A DNA stretch of 64,000 nt from Amycolatopsis sp. 195334CR (GCF_017309385.1 NZ_JAFJMJ010000003.1:1240001-1304000); one strand, 5' to 3'. Shown: positions 1-8,936, numbered from the stretch's first letter. The notes: a model not told the origin generated them from the sequence alone. Program-made: numbers and translations.

Positions 1-514
1 GCAGCGCGGGCAGCGCCACCAGCGGCGCGGCCAGCATCGCGGTCAGCGACTGGGTGGCGGTGACCAGCGTGGCCGCCCGCCCGGCCGCCGCGCCCGAGCC
101 GAACCGGTCGGCCGCGTCCGCGGCCAGCGCCGGGTTCAGCACCGAGGTCGCCGCGCCCACCAGCAGGCAGAACGCGGCCAGCGCGAGGAACTGCCCCGCC
201 GCGCCCACCGCCGCCGACAGGCCGAGCAGCACCAGCCCGCCGCCGGCGGTGTACTGCTTGGGCACCCGGTCCAGCAGCGGCGCCACCGCCGCCCCCACGC
301 CCAGCGCCGCCAGCCCGCCGAGGCCGCGCAGCCCGCCCATGGCGGCCACGCTGGTCCCGGCGTCCGCCGAGATCGGCACCAGGAAGGTGCTGAAGACGGT
401 GAACGGCAACAGGCTCACCGCCGAGGCCAGCAGCACCGGGCCCAGCACCCTGGCCATGCGCAGGTCGCTGGGCACCGGCAGCTCCCCCACCGGCTTCACG
501 GTTTCCGCACTCAC
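1..514 (-). CDS. MFS transporter, N-terminal part (truncated by window edge)
   Basis: Reading the minus strand from a GTG at 514 gives 171 codons that run off the window start without a stop. The protein is rich in Gly, Ala, Leu and Val, with about five predicted membrane segments separated by short basic turns such as LLDRVPKQY, the pattern of a major facilitator superfamily exporter. The start was chosen because the GTG overlaps the stop of a 20-codon leader frame (GTGA), and a purine-rich AAAGAGAG lies just upstream. It follows the metallophore-like operon on the same strand, so export of the product is a reasonable role, as CntE does for staphylopine. The substrate is inferred, not seen. 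The C-terminal half lies outside the window. Confidence 0.8.
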   Translation of the reverse strand, partial: MSAETVKPVGELPVPSDLRMARVLGPVLLASAVSLLPFTVFSTFLVPISADAGTSVAAMGGLRGLGGLAALGVGAAVAPLLDRVPKQYTAGGGLVLLGLSAAVGAAGQFLALAAFCLLVGAATSVLNPALAADAADRFGSGAAAGRAATLVTATQSLTAMLAAPLVALPAL

Positions 515-569
515 TGATCGCTCTCTTTTCTCATGATCCCGCCCCCGGAGGGGCTCAATTTAGTGGTTG

Positions 570-719
570 CCACCGGTACTCGTCCGGGCGAATCGGCGGA
601 ACCAGGTTTCCGGTGGGCGTGCCGCGCCGAGGCCCTCGTACCGGAGCCGTACTCGGGCCTCGGCGCGGTGCGTCCAGCGGGAAGCTGGACCGTCGAGGTG
701 CTCGGACGAGTCCCGGTGG
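570..719 (-). ncRNA. Structured RNA motif, copy A (candidate cis-regulatory element)
   Basis: Transcribed on the minus strand between the DUF364 gene and the MFS gene. The outer arms 703-719 and 570-586 pair at 16 of 17 positions. Inside are a 7-bp hairpin with a UUCCC loop (672-690), a hairpin with perfect 14-bp arms (622-635 with 655-668), and the block CGGAAACCUGG followed by UUCCGCCGA. The same block and the same UUCCC hairpin recur in copy B in the trp operon, where the outer stem has a different sequence but still pairs. A GGAA in the conserved block could form a pseudoknot with the UUCC of the loop. I do not recognise the motif as a named riboswitch class. The ligand and mechanism are unknown. 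Confidence 0.6.
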
Positions 720-726
720 TGATCAC

Positions 727-1557
727 CTAACCGGCGCGGCTGATCGCCGCGCGGTAGCGGTAGACCGTGCTCGGTTCGGCGCTGAACTGCGAGAACGGGA
801 AGGGTTCCGCCGACACGGCGGTCACCCCGTCGCCGAGGAAGGCCCTGGCCACCGCGCTGCCCGTCTGCGCGTAGACGACCAGCGGCAGCCCGCGTTCCCG
901 GCTGCGCGCGAGCAGCCGGTCGAAGCTGCCGTTGCTCAACGTCATCCCGGTCGCCACCACCGCGTCGGCGACGTCGAGCACCTCGTCCATCTCGCGGCTG
1001 ACCGGCTGCCCCCACTGCGTGGTGCGCAGGTTCAGGTCACACGGCAGGCACTCACCGCCGCGCTCGGTGATGGCCGCGACCAGCGGGTTCACCACGCCGA
1101 TCAGGGCCACCCTGGCCCCGGGCCGGATGTCGAGCAGGCCGGCGATCGCCTCGTCGCGGGCGCGGGCCCGTACCTCGGGGGTACCGATCGGCAGCACCAC
1201 CGGTTCGGCCCCGGCTTCGCGGTGTGGTCGCGCGTCGGCCAGGTACGCGTCGAGCGCGGCGATCCGCACCGGCAGCCGGTCGTCGGCGATCAGCTTGTCC
1301 AGCGGTTCGCCCGAAGCGGTGGCGCAGAAGCCGGCGTCCAGCTCGCCCTCCTCGAAGGAACAGGCGCCGAACCCGCTGCCGACGCGCAGCAGCAGGTAGT
1401 GGTTGCGGTAGGTGACCCCGCCGCCGGCCAGCCGGGTGGTGTGGTGCAGCCAGAACGCGCTCGTCACGGTGCGTTCGGCGGGTGCCGGGCCCAGGTCACC
1501 GGCGAGCACGGCTTCGGTCAGCGCGGAAACACTTTCCATTTTCGCTTTCCCTTTCAT
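727..1557 (-). CDS. DUF4213/DUF364 Rossmann-like protein, putative heavy-metal chelation family
   Basis: The 276-residue product resembles the two-domain DUF4213 plus DUF364 family. An N-terminal part runs to about residue 110. A Rossmann-like part follows, with a glycine-containing strand-turn (ARVALIGVV) near 145-155, and acidic strand ends such as DVADAVVATG. The family is described as putative heavy-metal-chelating proteins; no reaction is established. The start ATG at 1557 overlaps the stop of the PhyH gene (ATGA); an internal ATG at 1539 is preceded by AAAGGGAAAG and is an alternative. It is the last biosynthetic gene of the coupled operon that also encodes an importer, and structured RNA copy A follows it. 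A role in assembling or loading a metal chelator is inferred. Confidence 0.75.
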   Translation of the reverse strand: MKGKAKMESVSALTEAVLAGDLGPAPAERTVTSAFWLHHTTRLAGGGVTYRNHYLLLRVGSGFGACSFEEGELDAGFCATASGEPLDKLIADDRLPVRIAALDAYLADARPHREAGAEPVVLPIGTPEVRARARDEAIAGLLDIRPGARVALIGVVNPLVAAITERGGECLPCDLNLRTTQWGQPVSREMDEVLDVADAVVATGMTLSNGSFDRLLARSRERGLPLVVYAQTGSAVARAFLGDGVTAVSAEPFPFSQFSAEPSTVYRYRAAISRAG

Positions 1558-2315
1558 GGCAGGTCCGCCAGCAACTCCGGCCGGTAGGGCAGTTCGGCCA
1601 GCTGCGGGCGGCCCGCGGGCTGGAAGCAGAACAGCAGGGTGCGCCGGTCGCGGTCCCCGCGGTTGGGGGCCGACCGGTGCACGAGCGTGCCGGGGAACAT
1701 CAGCACCGAACCGGCGGGCAGTTCGAGCACGCGCTCCCGCGACTCGTCCACTTTGGACGCATCCACCAGCAGGCCGGTGGGCTCGCGAAGGTCCCGCGGT
1801 GCCGGTCCGTCGAGGTGGCTGCCCGGGATCACGCTCAGCGCGCCGTTGCCCGCCCCCGCGTCGTCCAGGTAGATCAACGCGGTGGCGATGTCGTGCGCCC
1901 GCGGCCCGGCGCAGCAGTACCAGAACGGGAAGTCCTGGTGCCAGGCGAACTCCGAGCCGACCCCGGCCCGCTTGAAGTTCAGTTTGGACACGAACGGACC
2001 CGGCTCCGCCACGCCCAGCAGGTCCGCCATCGGCTCGGTGAGCCTGGCGTCCGTCCACAGTGCCTCGAACGCCGGGTGCAGGTGCGAGACCGGCGCGAGG
2101 CTGCGGATGGTGCCCGGCGCCTCCGGCTCCCAGTGCAGTTTGGTGCCGTCGACGCTTTCCAGCCGGTGCCCGTCCGGCCAGACCTCGACCGAGGTCCGGC
2201 CGGACGCCGCCTTCGCCAGCACTTCGCGCTGCACCGCTTCGGCGGCCTCGGCCAGCCGCGCGAGTTCGGCCCCGCCGAACAGTCCGGAAAGGACTCGGTA
2301 ACCGGGATCGTTCAC
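1554..2315 (-). CDS. Phytanoyl-CoA dioxygenase (PhyH) family Fe(II)/2-oxoglutarate oxygenase
   Basis: The 253-residue protein has the PhyH layout. A His-x-Asp iron-binding pair is visible in WHQDFPFW near residue 130, and the distal His and Arg are in the region LVHRSAPNRGDRDRRTL near 215-230. These residues bind Fe(II) and 2-oxoglutarate in this family, which hydroxylates or oxidatively cleaves small molecules in the cytoplasm. GTG at 2315 overlaps the upstream stop (GTGA), so translation is coupled to the PLP enzyme gene. In this operon an oxidative step on an amino-acid-derived metallophore is plausible but not shown; the true substrate is unknown. Confidence 0.82.
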   Translation of the reverse strand: MNDPGYRVLSGLFGGAELARLAEAAEAVQREVLAKAASGRTSVEVWPDGHRLESVDGTKLHWEPEAPGTIRSLAPVSHLHPAFEALWTDARLTEPMADLLGVAEPGPFVSKLNFKRAGVGSEFAWHQDFPFWYCCAGPRAHDIATALIYLDDAGAGNGALSVIPGSHLDGPAPRDLREPTGLLVDASKVDESRERVLELPAGSVLMFPGTLVHRSAPNRGDRDRRTLLFCFQPAGRPQLAELPYRPELLADLP

Positions 2316-3337
2316 GCCACGCCCAGCACGTCGTGATCGCGGGCGCAGGCGGGCCGCCGCGCCCAGTCCATCGCCGACCACGGGCAGGCCAGCTCGCTGA
2401 GCACGCCGACCTCGCGCGGGCGCATGCGGTGCAGGTCGTGCGCCTCGCGGTGCCTGCTGTACGCCGATTCCGCGTACCGGTGCCCGGTGTCCGCGGCGAG
2501 GAACACGTGCAGCCGCTCCGGCTCGCGCTCGTGCTCCCAGTGCGCCGCCAGGTAGGCCGCGCCCGCCGACAACCCGGCGAACACCCCGCTGGAGCGCAGC
2601 AGGTCCACCGCGGCCGACATGGCGTAGTCGAAGGAGATCCAGTGGATCCGGTCGTACAGCTCGTGCCGCACGTTCTCGAACTCGATCGAGCTGCCGATGC
2701 CCGCGATGATCATCTCCGGATCGGCCACCCGCTCCGCGCCGAAGGTGACGCTGCCGAAGGGCTGCACGCCGATCAGCGTCACCTCGCGCCCCAGCTCGCC
2801 GAGGTAGGAGGCGATCGCCCCGGTCGACGCGCCGGTGCCGACCCCGCCGGAGAGGCTGAGCGGGCCGGGCGGCACCGCCCGGTCGATCTGCTCGGCCACC
2901 GCGCGGTAACCGAGGTAGTGGATCTCGTCGTGGTACTGCCGCATCCAGTGGTACGTCGGGTTGTCCCGCAGGATCTCGGTGATCCGCCGCACGCGCAGGC
3001 TCTGGTCGAGCTTCAGGCTGCGCGAGGGCTGCACCTGTTCGAGCGTGGCGCCCAGGATCTCCAGCTGCACCTTCAGCGTCGCGTCGATCGTGGTGGACCC
3101 GACGATGTGGCAGTGCAGGCCGTACCGGTTGCAGGCCAGCGCCAGCGCGTGCGCGTAGATCCCGCTGGAACTGTCGATCAGGGTGTCCCCCGGCCGCACG
3201 GCGCCGGTGTCGAGCAACCGCCGCACCGCGCCCAGCGCCGAGTAGATCTTCATCGTCTCGAAGCGCACGCAGAGCAGGTCCTCGCGGACGCGGATCAGGT
3301 CCGGCTCCTTGACCGCTTCGGCGAAATGGTCGTGCAT
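2312..3337 (-). CDS. PLP-dependent cysteine-synthase-like enzyme (beta-replacement, SbnA-like)
   Basis: The 341-residue product has the fold-type II PLP enzyme pattern. A likely Schiff-base lysine is K30 in RFETMKIYSALG, a serine-rich loop (DSSSGIYAHALA) follows, and there is a glycine-rich phosphate-binding loop GGVGTGASTG near 190-200. Cysteine synthase relatives replace the beta substituent of serine derivatives; SbnA and VioB make diaminopropionate-type precursors of siderophores. The usual substrate loop SGN is altered to SSSG, so the substrate may differ from O-acetylserine. The start overlaps the methyltransferase stop (TGATG). Clustered with a methyltransferase, an oxygenase and an ABC importer, it is the best candidate to build the backbone of a small chelator. 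Exact chemistry is inferred. Confidence 0.8.
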   Translation of the reverse strand: MHDHFAEAVKEPDLIRVREDLLCVRFETMKIYSALGAVRRLLDTGAVRPGDTLIDSSSGIYAHALALACNRYGLHCHIVGSTTIDATLKVQLEILGATLEQVQPSRSLKLDQSLRVRRITEILRDNPTYHWMRQYHDEIHYLGYRAVAEQIDRAVPPGPLSLSGGVGTGASTGAIASYLGELGREVTLIGVQPFGSVTFGAERVADPEMIIAGIGSSIEFENVRHELYDRIHWISFDYAMSAAVDLLRSSGVFAGLSAGAAYLAAHWEHEREPERLHVFLAADTGHRYAESAYSRHREAHDLHRMRPREVGVLSELACPWSAMDWARRPACARDHDVLGVA

Positions 3338-4068
3338 CAGGCCGTGTCTCCCTTGGCGCGCAGGCGGAACAGGTAGGTCTGCACGTCGTCGTCGGGCCAG
3401 GTCCGGCGTTCGCGCACCTCGGGCACGAACCCGCTTTCGATGGCGTGCGCGATGATGTCGCGCAGGTTCGCCGTGTTGGACACGATGAGGTGGATCTCGC
3501 CGCCGGGCGCCAGCAGGTCGCGCGCGAGCACCTGGTCGAAGAACCGCGCGGTGATCCCGGCGCCGACGCAGACGTTGCGCACCACGTCCGGGTCCTGGCT
3601 GGTCTTCAGCGCGACGGCGGGCGGGTTGAAGGTGATCACGTCCGCCTGCGCCTTCTCCGGGAAGGCGGTGAACAGGTCGGAGACGATCGCGTGCAGCGGC
3701 GGGGTGTCCCCGACGAACCGGCGGTAGTGGTCCTCGGTCGCGGCCACGCTGGCCGGGTGCACGTCGAGCGCGTAGATCCGGGCCGCACCGGCGATCCCGG
3801 CGGTCACCGCCTCCACGCCGAGCCCCGAGCCCATCGCCACGTACGTCCTGCCCGCCACCGGGATCCGGCCGTCCAGCAGCCGGTCGTGGATCATCTTGCT
3901 GGTCTCGCCCGGCCGGAACACCCCGGGCGGCAGCTCGAACTCCCAGTCCCGGTAGGTGTGGGACCGCACCGTGTGCAGGTCGTTCCTCGGCGGGTTCACC
4001 TCGAGGATCTCGGCGGTGGACAGCGTGGGCGGCAGGCTCGCGTGCAGTGCCCAGGATTCTTCGCTCAT
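3337..4068 (-). CDS. SAM-dependent methyltransferase, HemK/L11-type fold with NPP motif
   Basis: The 243-residue protein contains a SAM-binding motif I (VAMGSGLGVEAV, near 85-96), an acidic motif II strand (IYALDVHP) and the motif IV FNPPA near 160. NPP-type motifs are typical of N-methyltransferases acting on amide or amino nitrogen, such as HemK/PrmC and adenine methylases. No release-factor-binding domain is seen, and the gene lies inside a small-molecule operon, so a small-molecule substrate is more likely than translation factors; this is inference. ATG at 4068 overlaps the ABC ATPase stop (ATGA), and its own stop overlaps the next start. Confidence 0.8.
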   Translation of the reverse strand: MSEESWALHASLPPTLSTAEILEVNPPRNDLHTVRSHTYRDWEFELPPGVFRPGETSKMIHDRLLDGRIPVAGRTYVAMGSGLGVEAVTAGIAGAARIYALDVHPASVAATEDHYRRFVGDTPPLHAIVSDLFTAFPEKAQADVITFNPPAVALKTSQDPDVVRNVCVGAGITARFFDQVLARDLLAPGGEIHLIVSNTANLRDIIAHAIESGFVPEVRERRTWPDDDVQTYLFRLRAKGDTA

Positions 4069-5531
4069 ACCGATTCCTTCCTGTCGAGGCTGGGACGGTC
4101 CCGTCCCAGCCCGGTGGCCATCCCGTCATCGAGCACCAGCACCTCGCTGGTCACCGCGGCGATGAGCCCGAGGTCGTGGCTGATCCACAGCAGGGCGGTG
4201 CCCCGCTGCTCGTTCAGCCGCGCGAGCAGGGTGGTCACCTTCCGCGCGGTGCCCGGGTCGAGCGCGGTGGTGATCTCGTCGCACACCAGCACCTCCGGTT
4301 CGGCGAGCAGGGCCCGCACGAGCGCGGCCCGTTGCAGCTCACCGCCGGAGAGGCCGTCCGGGTGCCGGGCGGCGGTCTCCTCGGTCACGCCCAGCTCGGC
4401 CAGCAGGTCCACGGCCTCCGCCCTGGCCGCCGCGGGATCCAGGCCGCGCAGGCGGACCCCGGTGCGGGCCACCTGGTCGAGCACCGGCCGCCGGTCGTCG
4501 AACGAACCGCGGACCTCCTGCCAGACGTACTGCACGCGGCGCCGGAGGTCCCGGCGGCGCTTGCGCAGCACCGGCAACGGCCGCCCGTCCAGCAGCAGTT
4601 CGCCGGTGTAGCGCTCGTGCAGGCCGGCGATGCACCGGGCGAGCGTGGTCTTCCCGCTGCCCGACGGCCCGACCACGCCGATCCGCCCGCCCGGCGGCAG
4701 CGCGAGATCGATGTCGCGCAGGATCGGCTGGCGCCCGCGCGGGCGCACCGACGCGGACAGCCCGCGCAGTTCGAGCAGCGCCTCGTCCGCCCCGGGTGCC
4801 GCCCAGTCGCCCGCCGGTGGGGCCACCTCGCCGAGCAACTCGTCCGGTGTACCCGACCCCGCCACCCGGCCGTGGTCGAGCAGCACCACGTGCTCGGCCA
4901 GCGCGCGCACCAGGTCGTGCTGGTGGCTCAGCAACAGGATGGCCAGCCCGGTCGCGGCGAGTTCGGCGAGTTCCCCGGCCAGCCGCAGCCGGGTGACCGT
5001 GTCGAGGCCGGTGCTCGGTTCGTCGAGCACGAGCACCCGCGGACCGCAGACCAGCGCCTGCGCGAGGGCCACGCGTTGCCGCTGGCCACCGGAGAACTGG
5101 TGCGGGAACCGCCTGAGCAGCTTGTGGTCCCCCGGCAGCTGAGCCGCGCGGACCGCCTCGGCGACAACGTCCTCAGTGGACTCGTTGGGCCGGTGCAGCT
5201 TCGCCAGTTCGCGCAGGGTGGTGCCGATCCGCCGGGCCGGGTTGAGCGCGCTGCCCGGGTGTTGCGGCAGGTAGGAGACCACTCCCCCGCGCAGCCCGCG
5301 CGGCAGTTCGCCGTCGAGCACCGCGGCACCGGCGACGGTCACCGATCCGGACAACCGCACCCCGGGCGCGGATTCGCCGAGCAGGGAAAGCGCCGCCGTG
5401 GTCTTCCCGCTGCCGGACGGCCCGACCAACGCGGTCACCTTACCCGGCCAGACCCGGAAACCGATGTCCCGCAGGAGGATCGCATCCCCGGCGCGGGCGG
5501 TCAGACCGTCCACTTCGACCAGTGCGCTCAT
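4065..5531 (-). CDS. Oligopeptide/nickel-type ABC transporter, fused double ATPase
   Basis: The 488-residue protein carries two complete nucleotide-binding domains in tandem. The first has Walker A GPSGSGKTT near 35, signature FSGGQRQR and Walker B VLVLDEPST. The second has Walker A GPSGSGKTT near 290, signature LSGGELQRAAL and Walker B VLVCDEITT. This corresponds to a DppD-DppF or CntD-CntF fusion of the peptide/opine/nickel importer class. It powers the adjacent permease pair at the cytoplasmic face. The start overlaps the permease stop (ATGA). Such importers take up peptides, nickel-chelates or metallophores such as staphylopine; the neighbouring genes and zinc-type operator favour the last. 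Confidence 0.9.
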   Translation of the reverse strand: MSALVEVDGLTARAGDAILLRDIGFRVWPGKVTALVGPSGSGKTTAALSLLGESAPGVRLSGSVTVAGAAVLDGELPRGLRGGVVSYLPQHPGSALNPARRIGTTLRELAKLHRPNESTEDVVAEAVRAAQLPGDHKLLRRFPHQFSGGQRQRVALAQALVCGPRVLVLDEPSTGLDTVTRLRLAGELAELAATGLAILLLSHQHDLVRALAEHVVLLDHGRVAGSGTPDELLGEVAPPAGDWAAPGADEALLELRGLSASVRPRGRQPILRDIDLALPPGGRIGVVGPSGSGKTTLARCIAGLHERYTGELLLDGRPLPVLRKRRRDLRRRVQYVWQEVRGSFDDRRPVLDQVARTGVRLRGLDPAAARAEAVDLLAELGVTEETAARHPDGLSGGELQRAALVRALLAEPEVLVCDEITTALDPGTARKVTTLLARLNEQRGTALLWISHDLGLIAAVTSEVLVLDDGMATGLGRDRPSLDRKESV

Positions 5532-6322
5532 GCCGCGACCACCTCCCGGCGGCCGGCGAGCAACCGGTCGGCGAGCAGGTTCAGCCCGAGCGTGAAGGCG
5601 ACGATCATCAACGCCGGCGCGAGCACCGACCACGGTTGCAGGATCAGGCCCTCCCGGTTGCGCGAGACGGTCACCGCCCAGTCCGGTGAGGTCGGGTTCA
5701 GCCCGAGGCCGAGGAAGTTCGCCGACGCCACGATGAACACCGCGAGCGTGATGCGGGTGCCGATGTCGGCCAGCACCGGCGGCAGCGCCGAGCGCGCGAT
5801 GAAGCCGAACTGGATGCGGGCCCACGATTCGCCCTGCATGCGCAACGCCTCCACGGTGGGCCCGCTCGCCGCGTCCAGCGCGGCCGCCCGCACCAGCCTC
5901 GCCACGGTCGGCACGTTGACCGCCCCGACCGCCAGCGCGATGGCCAGCGGATCCCCGCGCCAGCCGACCGCGACCACGCTGATCACCAGCAGCGAGGGCA
6001 GCGGCAGCAGGATGTCCAGCGGCCGGATCAGTGCCTCGTCCAGCACCCGGCGGCGGGTCGACGCGGCGACCAGCCCGATCAGGCCGCCTGCCAGATAAGC
6101 GAAAACCACCGCGAGCAACGCGACGCCGAGCGTGGTGCGGCCGCCGACGAGCAGCATGCCGAGCACATCCCGGCCGAGCCCGTCCGTGCCGAGCGGCCCG
6201 TCCCCGCTGTAGGGCAGCCCCGGCGGGCGCGAAACCGCGTCGGCCAGCAGCGGTCCGGCCAGCGCGATCAGCACCGGCACCCCCAGCAGTGCCACCGAAA
6301 TCCCGGTCAGCAGGCGCTTCAC
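5528..6322 (-). CDS. ABC transporter permease, DppC/OppC type
   Basis: The 264-residue membrane protein has an N-terminal segment (residues 5-25), a periplasm-type loop with the family sequence GTDGLGRDVLGMLLVGGRTTLGVALLA split over residues 45-75, and about five further membrane helices. The EAA-like cytoplasmic loop is around RMQGESWARIQFGFIARS. It pairs with the upstream DppB-type permease. The GTG start at 6322 overlaps the stop of that gene (GTGA). The role is passage of the substrate delivered by the binding protein encoded first in the operon. Confidence 0.9.
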   Translation of the reverse strand: MKRLLTGISVALLGVPVLIALAGPLLADAVSRPPGLPYSGDGPLGTDGLGRDVLGMLLVGGRTTLGVALLAVVFAYLAGGLIGLVAASTRRRVLDEALIRPLDILLPLPSLLVISVVAVGWRGDPLAIALAVGAVNVPTVARLVRAAALDAASGPTVEALRMQGESWARIQFGFIARSALPPVLADIGTRITLAVFIVASANFLGLGLNPTSPDWAVTVSRNREGLILQPWSVLAPALMIVAFTLGLNLLADRLLAGRREVVAA

Positions 6323-7266
6323 CGCAGCACCTCCGTCCGCGGCACGAGCCGGTTGCAGACGAGGTCGGCGGCGAGGTTGACCAGCAGCGCGGCCACCGCC
6401 AGCACCAGCGTCAGCCCCTGCACCACCGGAACATCCCGCGCCTCGACTCCGTCGATCAGCGCGGTGGCGAAGCCGGGGATGGCGAAGATCGCCTCCACCA
6501 CCAGCACGCCACCGAGCAGGTTGTCGCCGACGCGCGCCAGTTCCTGCACCCCGGGCACCGCCGCGTTCGGCAGCACGTGCCGCAGCAGCAACGACTTCCG
6601 CGGCACGCCGAGCCGTCGCGCCTGCACCACGTACCCGGCGTGCAGCGAGGTGATCGTGCCCGCGCGGATCTGCCGCGAGAGCGTGCACACCGTGCGGAGG
6701 AACAACACCAGCACCGGCAGCACCAGCAGTTCGGGGCTGGTCAGCAGGTCCTCGCCGGTGGCCCCGACCCAGGTCGCGGGCAGCCAGCCGAGTTGCAGCG
6801 ACAGCACCGAGATCAGCAGCAGCGCCAGCACGAAGTCCGGGATCGCGGTGAGCACCAGGGTGATCGAGGTGATCGCCCGGTCGAGCCTGCCGCCCTCGAA
6901 CACCCCGGCCAGCGCGCCGAGCAGCGCGGCCAGCGGCACCACCACGGCCAGCGTGGCCGCCGCGAGCACCAGCGTGGCGCCCACCGAACCCCGGATGATC
7001 TCGGCCACCGGCTGCCCGTTGACCAGCGACGCGCCCAGGTCGCCGGTGAGCACCCCGCCGGCCCAGTCGAAGAACCGCTCCACCGCGGGCCGGTCGAGCC
7101 CGAGCTCGGCACGCAGGACGGCCACCTGCTCCGGGGACGCGCTCTCGTCGAACCGCACGTCGGCGGCGTCACCCGGCAGCAGCGCGGTCAACGCGAAGAC
7201 CAGCACCGAGAGCACCATCACCTGCACCACGGCCAGGCCCAGCCGCTGTGCGACGTATCCGCGCAC
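6319..7266 (-). CDS. ABC transporter permease, DppB/OppB type
   Basis: The 315-residue protein begins RGYVAQRLGLAVVQVMVLSVLVFAL, a typical DppB/NikB first helix. It shows the family stretch LRAELGLDRPAVERFFDW and about six membrane segments, with the ABC-coupling loop around QARRLGVPRKSLLLRHVLPNA. It forms the permease heterodimer with the following DppC-type gene. GTG at 7266 lies four bases after the stop of the binding-protein gene, so the operon order is binding protein, B, C, ATPase. Confidence is high for the class; the transported compound is inferred from context. Confidence 0.9.
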   Translation of the reverse strand: MRGYVAQRLGLAVVQVMVLSVLVFALTALLPGDAADVRFDESASPEQVAVLRAELGLDRPAVERFFDWAGGVLTGDLGASLVNGQPVAEIIRGSVGATLVLAAATLAVVVPLAALLGALAGVFEGGRLDRAITSITLVLTAIPDFVLALLLISVLSLQLGWLPATWVGATGEDLLTSPELLVLPVLVLFLRTVCTLSRQIRAGTITSLHAGYVVQARRLGVPRKSLLLRHVLPNAAVPGVQELARVGDNLLGGVLVVEAIFAIPGFATALIDGVEARDVPVVQGLTLVLAVAALLVNLAADLVCNRLVPRTEVLR

Positions 7267-7270
7267 CGCC

Positions 7271-8806
7271 TCAGCCCAGCCACACCTTGTCGAACCGGGC
7301 CCAGTTCACCGTGTTCGGCGGCACCGGCTGGACCCCGTGCACGTTCGCGGCCACCGCGGTGATCCAGTCCGGGTGACCCCACGCGAGCAGGCCGCCGCGG
7401 TCGTGGAGGTCGCGCTGCAGGTCGTGGTAGAGCTTCGTCCGCTCCGCCTCGTCCACAGTGGACTGCGCTTTGGCGAAGGCGGCGTCGAACTCGGGGCGCT
7501 TCCACGCGGTGGCGTTGAACGGGGAGGTGGAGAGCAGGCGCGAATTGATGTAGTCCGGGATCGGCGCTGCCCCGGCCCGGTGGCTGCCGAGCACGCCGGT
7601 GGTCAGCTGGTCCTTGAAGTAGGTCTCCGCGGCACCGGTGACCACCTCCACCCGCATCCCGGCCTCGCCGGCCTGTTCGGCGAAAAGCGTTGCGGCGTCG
7701 ACAAAACCGGCGGAGACGGTGGAGGTGAAGAACTGCACGGGCTGGTTGAGCACGCCCGCTCTGGTCAGCAGCGAACGCGCCTCGGCGACGTCACGCGGGC
7801 GCTGCGGCAGGGTGTCGTTGTAGTAGCGGTACCCCTTGCCGAACAGGTCGTTGCCGGGCACGCCCTTGCCGCCGAGCACCACCTCGACCAGCCGCGGCCG
7901 GTCGGCCAGCAGCTTGAACGCCAGTGCCACGTCGGGGTTGTCGAACGGCGGCCGGTCGGTCTTGAGCACGAACGCCTGCGTGGTGCTCCCCGGCGCGGCC
8001 ACGATCTTCACCGTGCGCCCGGCTTCGGCCGTCCGGGCGAAGGTCGGTGACATCTCGTGCGCGTACTCGGCCTGTCCGCCCTGCACCGCGTTCGCCCGCG
8101 CGTCCGCGTCGGCCGAGAGGACGTGCAGTTCGTCGAGCAGCGGCGCGCCCTCCCAGTGCTCGTCGAAGCGGCGGGCCACCATCGACCGGCCGGGGTCGAA
8201 CGAGACGAACCGGAACGGGCCGGTGCCCACGGGGTTCGCCGGATCGGCGTAACCGGTGCGCACGATCGCCGCGCCGGTGGTGGCCAGCAGCGCGGGCAGT
8301 TCCGCGGACGGCGTGCTGGTCACCAGTTCCACCGTGCGCGGATCGACCACTCGCGACCGTCCGATGTCGATGGCCGAAAGGGACTGCCGCGCCAGCCGGT
8401 CGCCCGCCGCCGGGTCGAGGATCCTGGCCAGGCTGAACAACACGTCTTCGCCGGTCAGCGGCGCGCCGTCGTGGAACACCGCCTGGCGCAGGGTGAACCG
8501 CCACACCGTGGCGTCCGCATTGGACTCCCAGCGCTCGGCCAGCCGGGGCACCGGGGCCAGGTCGTCGCCGAGTTCGGTGAGCTTGTCGAAAACCGCCTTG
8601 TGCCGGGCCTGGTCGATGAACAGGTTCTGCGCGTGCGGGTCGAGGGTCTCCTTGGTACCGCCGCCGGTGAACAACGCCCGCAACCGCCCGCCCCGCTTCG
8701 GCTCACCGGCCCCGCTCGCACTCTCCGCACCACCGCACCCGCCGAGCACCAGTGCCGCACCTGCCGAAATCCCGAGAAATCCCCGCCGCGTCAGGGCGAT
8801 CGGCAT
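7271..8806 (-). CDS. ABC transporter substrate-binding lipoprotein, family 5 (peptide/nickel/metallophore)
   Basis: The 511-residue protein starts with a twin-Arg signal (TRRGFLGISAGAA) ending in a lipobox LGGC with Cys near residue 24, so it is exported and lipid-anchored. The mature part has the family 5 solute-binding pattern: ETLDPHAQN, VFDKLTEL, WRFTLRQAVFHDGAPLTGEDV (split) and a long C-terminal lobe ending with a DWITAV segment. GGAGGAGCC precedes the ATG at 8806 as ribosome binding site. It is the first gene of the operon, about 130 bases downstream of a Zur-type box. Homologues bind peptides, nickel, or opine metallophores (CntA). Confidence 0.9.
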   Translation of the reverse strand: MPIALTRRGFLGISAGAALVLGGCGGAESASGAGEPKRGGRLRALFTGGGTKETLDPHAQNLFIDQARHKAVFDKLTELGDDLAPVPRLAERWESNADATVWRFTLRQAVFHDGAPLTGEDVLFSLARILDPAAGDRLARQSLSAIDIGRSRVVDPRTVELVTSTPSAELPALLATTGAAIVRTGYADPANPVGTGPFRFVSFDPGRSMVARRFDEHWEGAPLLDELHVLSADADARANAVQGGQAEYAHEMSPTFARTAEAGRTVKIVAAPGSTTQAFVLKTDRPPFDNPDVALAFKLLADRPRLVEVVLGGKGVPGNDLFGKGYRYYNDTLPQRPRDVAEARSLLTRAGVLNQPVQFFTSTVSAGFVDAATLFAEQAGEAGMRVEVVTGAAETYFKDQLTTGVLGSHRAGAAPIPDYINSRLLSTSPFNATAWKRPEFDAAFAKAQSTVDEAERTKLYHDLQRDLHDRGGLLAWGHPDWITAVAANVHGVQPVPPNTVNWARFDKVWLG

Positions 8807-8936
8807 GACGGCTCCTCCATTTCCCGCGGCGGGCGCCGCGCCTGCGAAGAATCGTCGGCGAGAAAGCGGAGCGGGGAAAACCCGCCGAACGACTTAACGC
8901 ATGCACCAATCAGGTGAGATCTCCCCAACTGCGGCG

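Noticed and set aside
511..726. 71-codon minus-strand frame across RNA copy A
   Set aside because: Only its last 20 codons could be a leader peptide; the rest follows the structured RNA and has no protein character.
4047..6098. 683-codon plus-strand open frame
   Set aside because: It is antisense to the ABC genes, is rich in Arg, Pro, Gly and Gln, has no domain, and results from the GC bias of the real genes.
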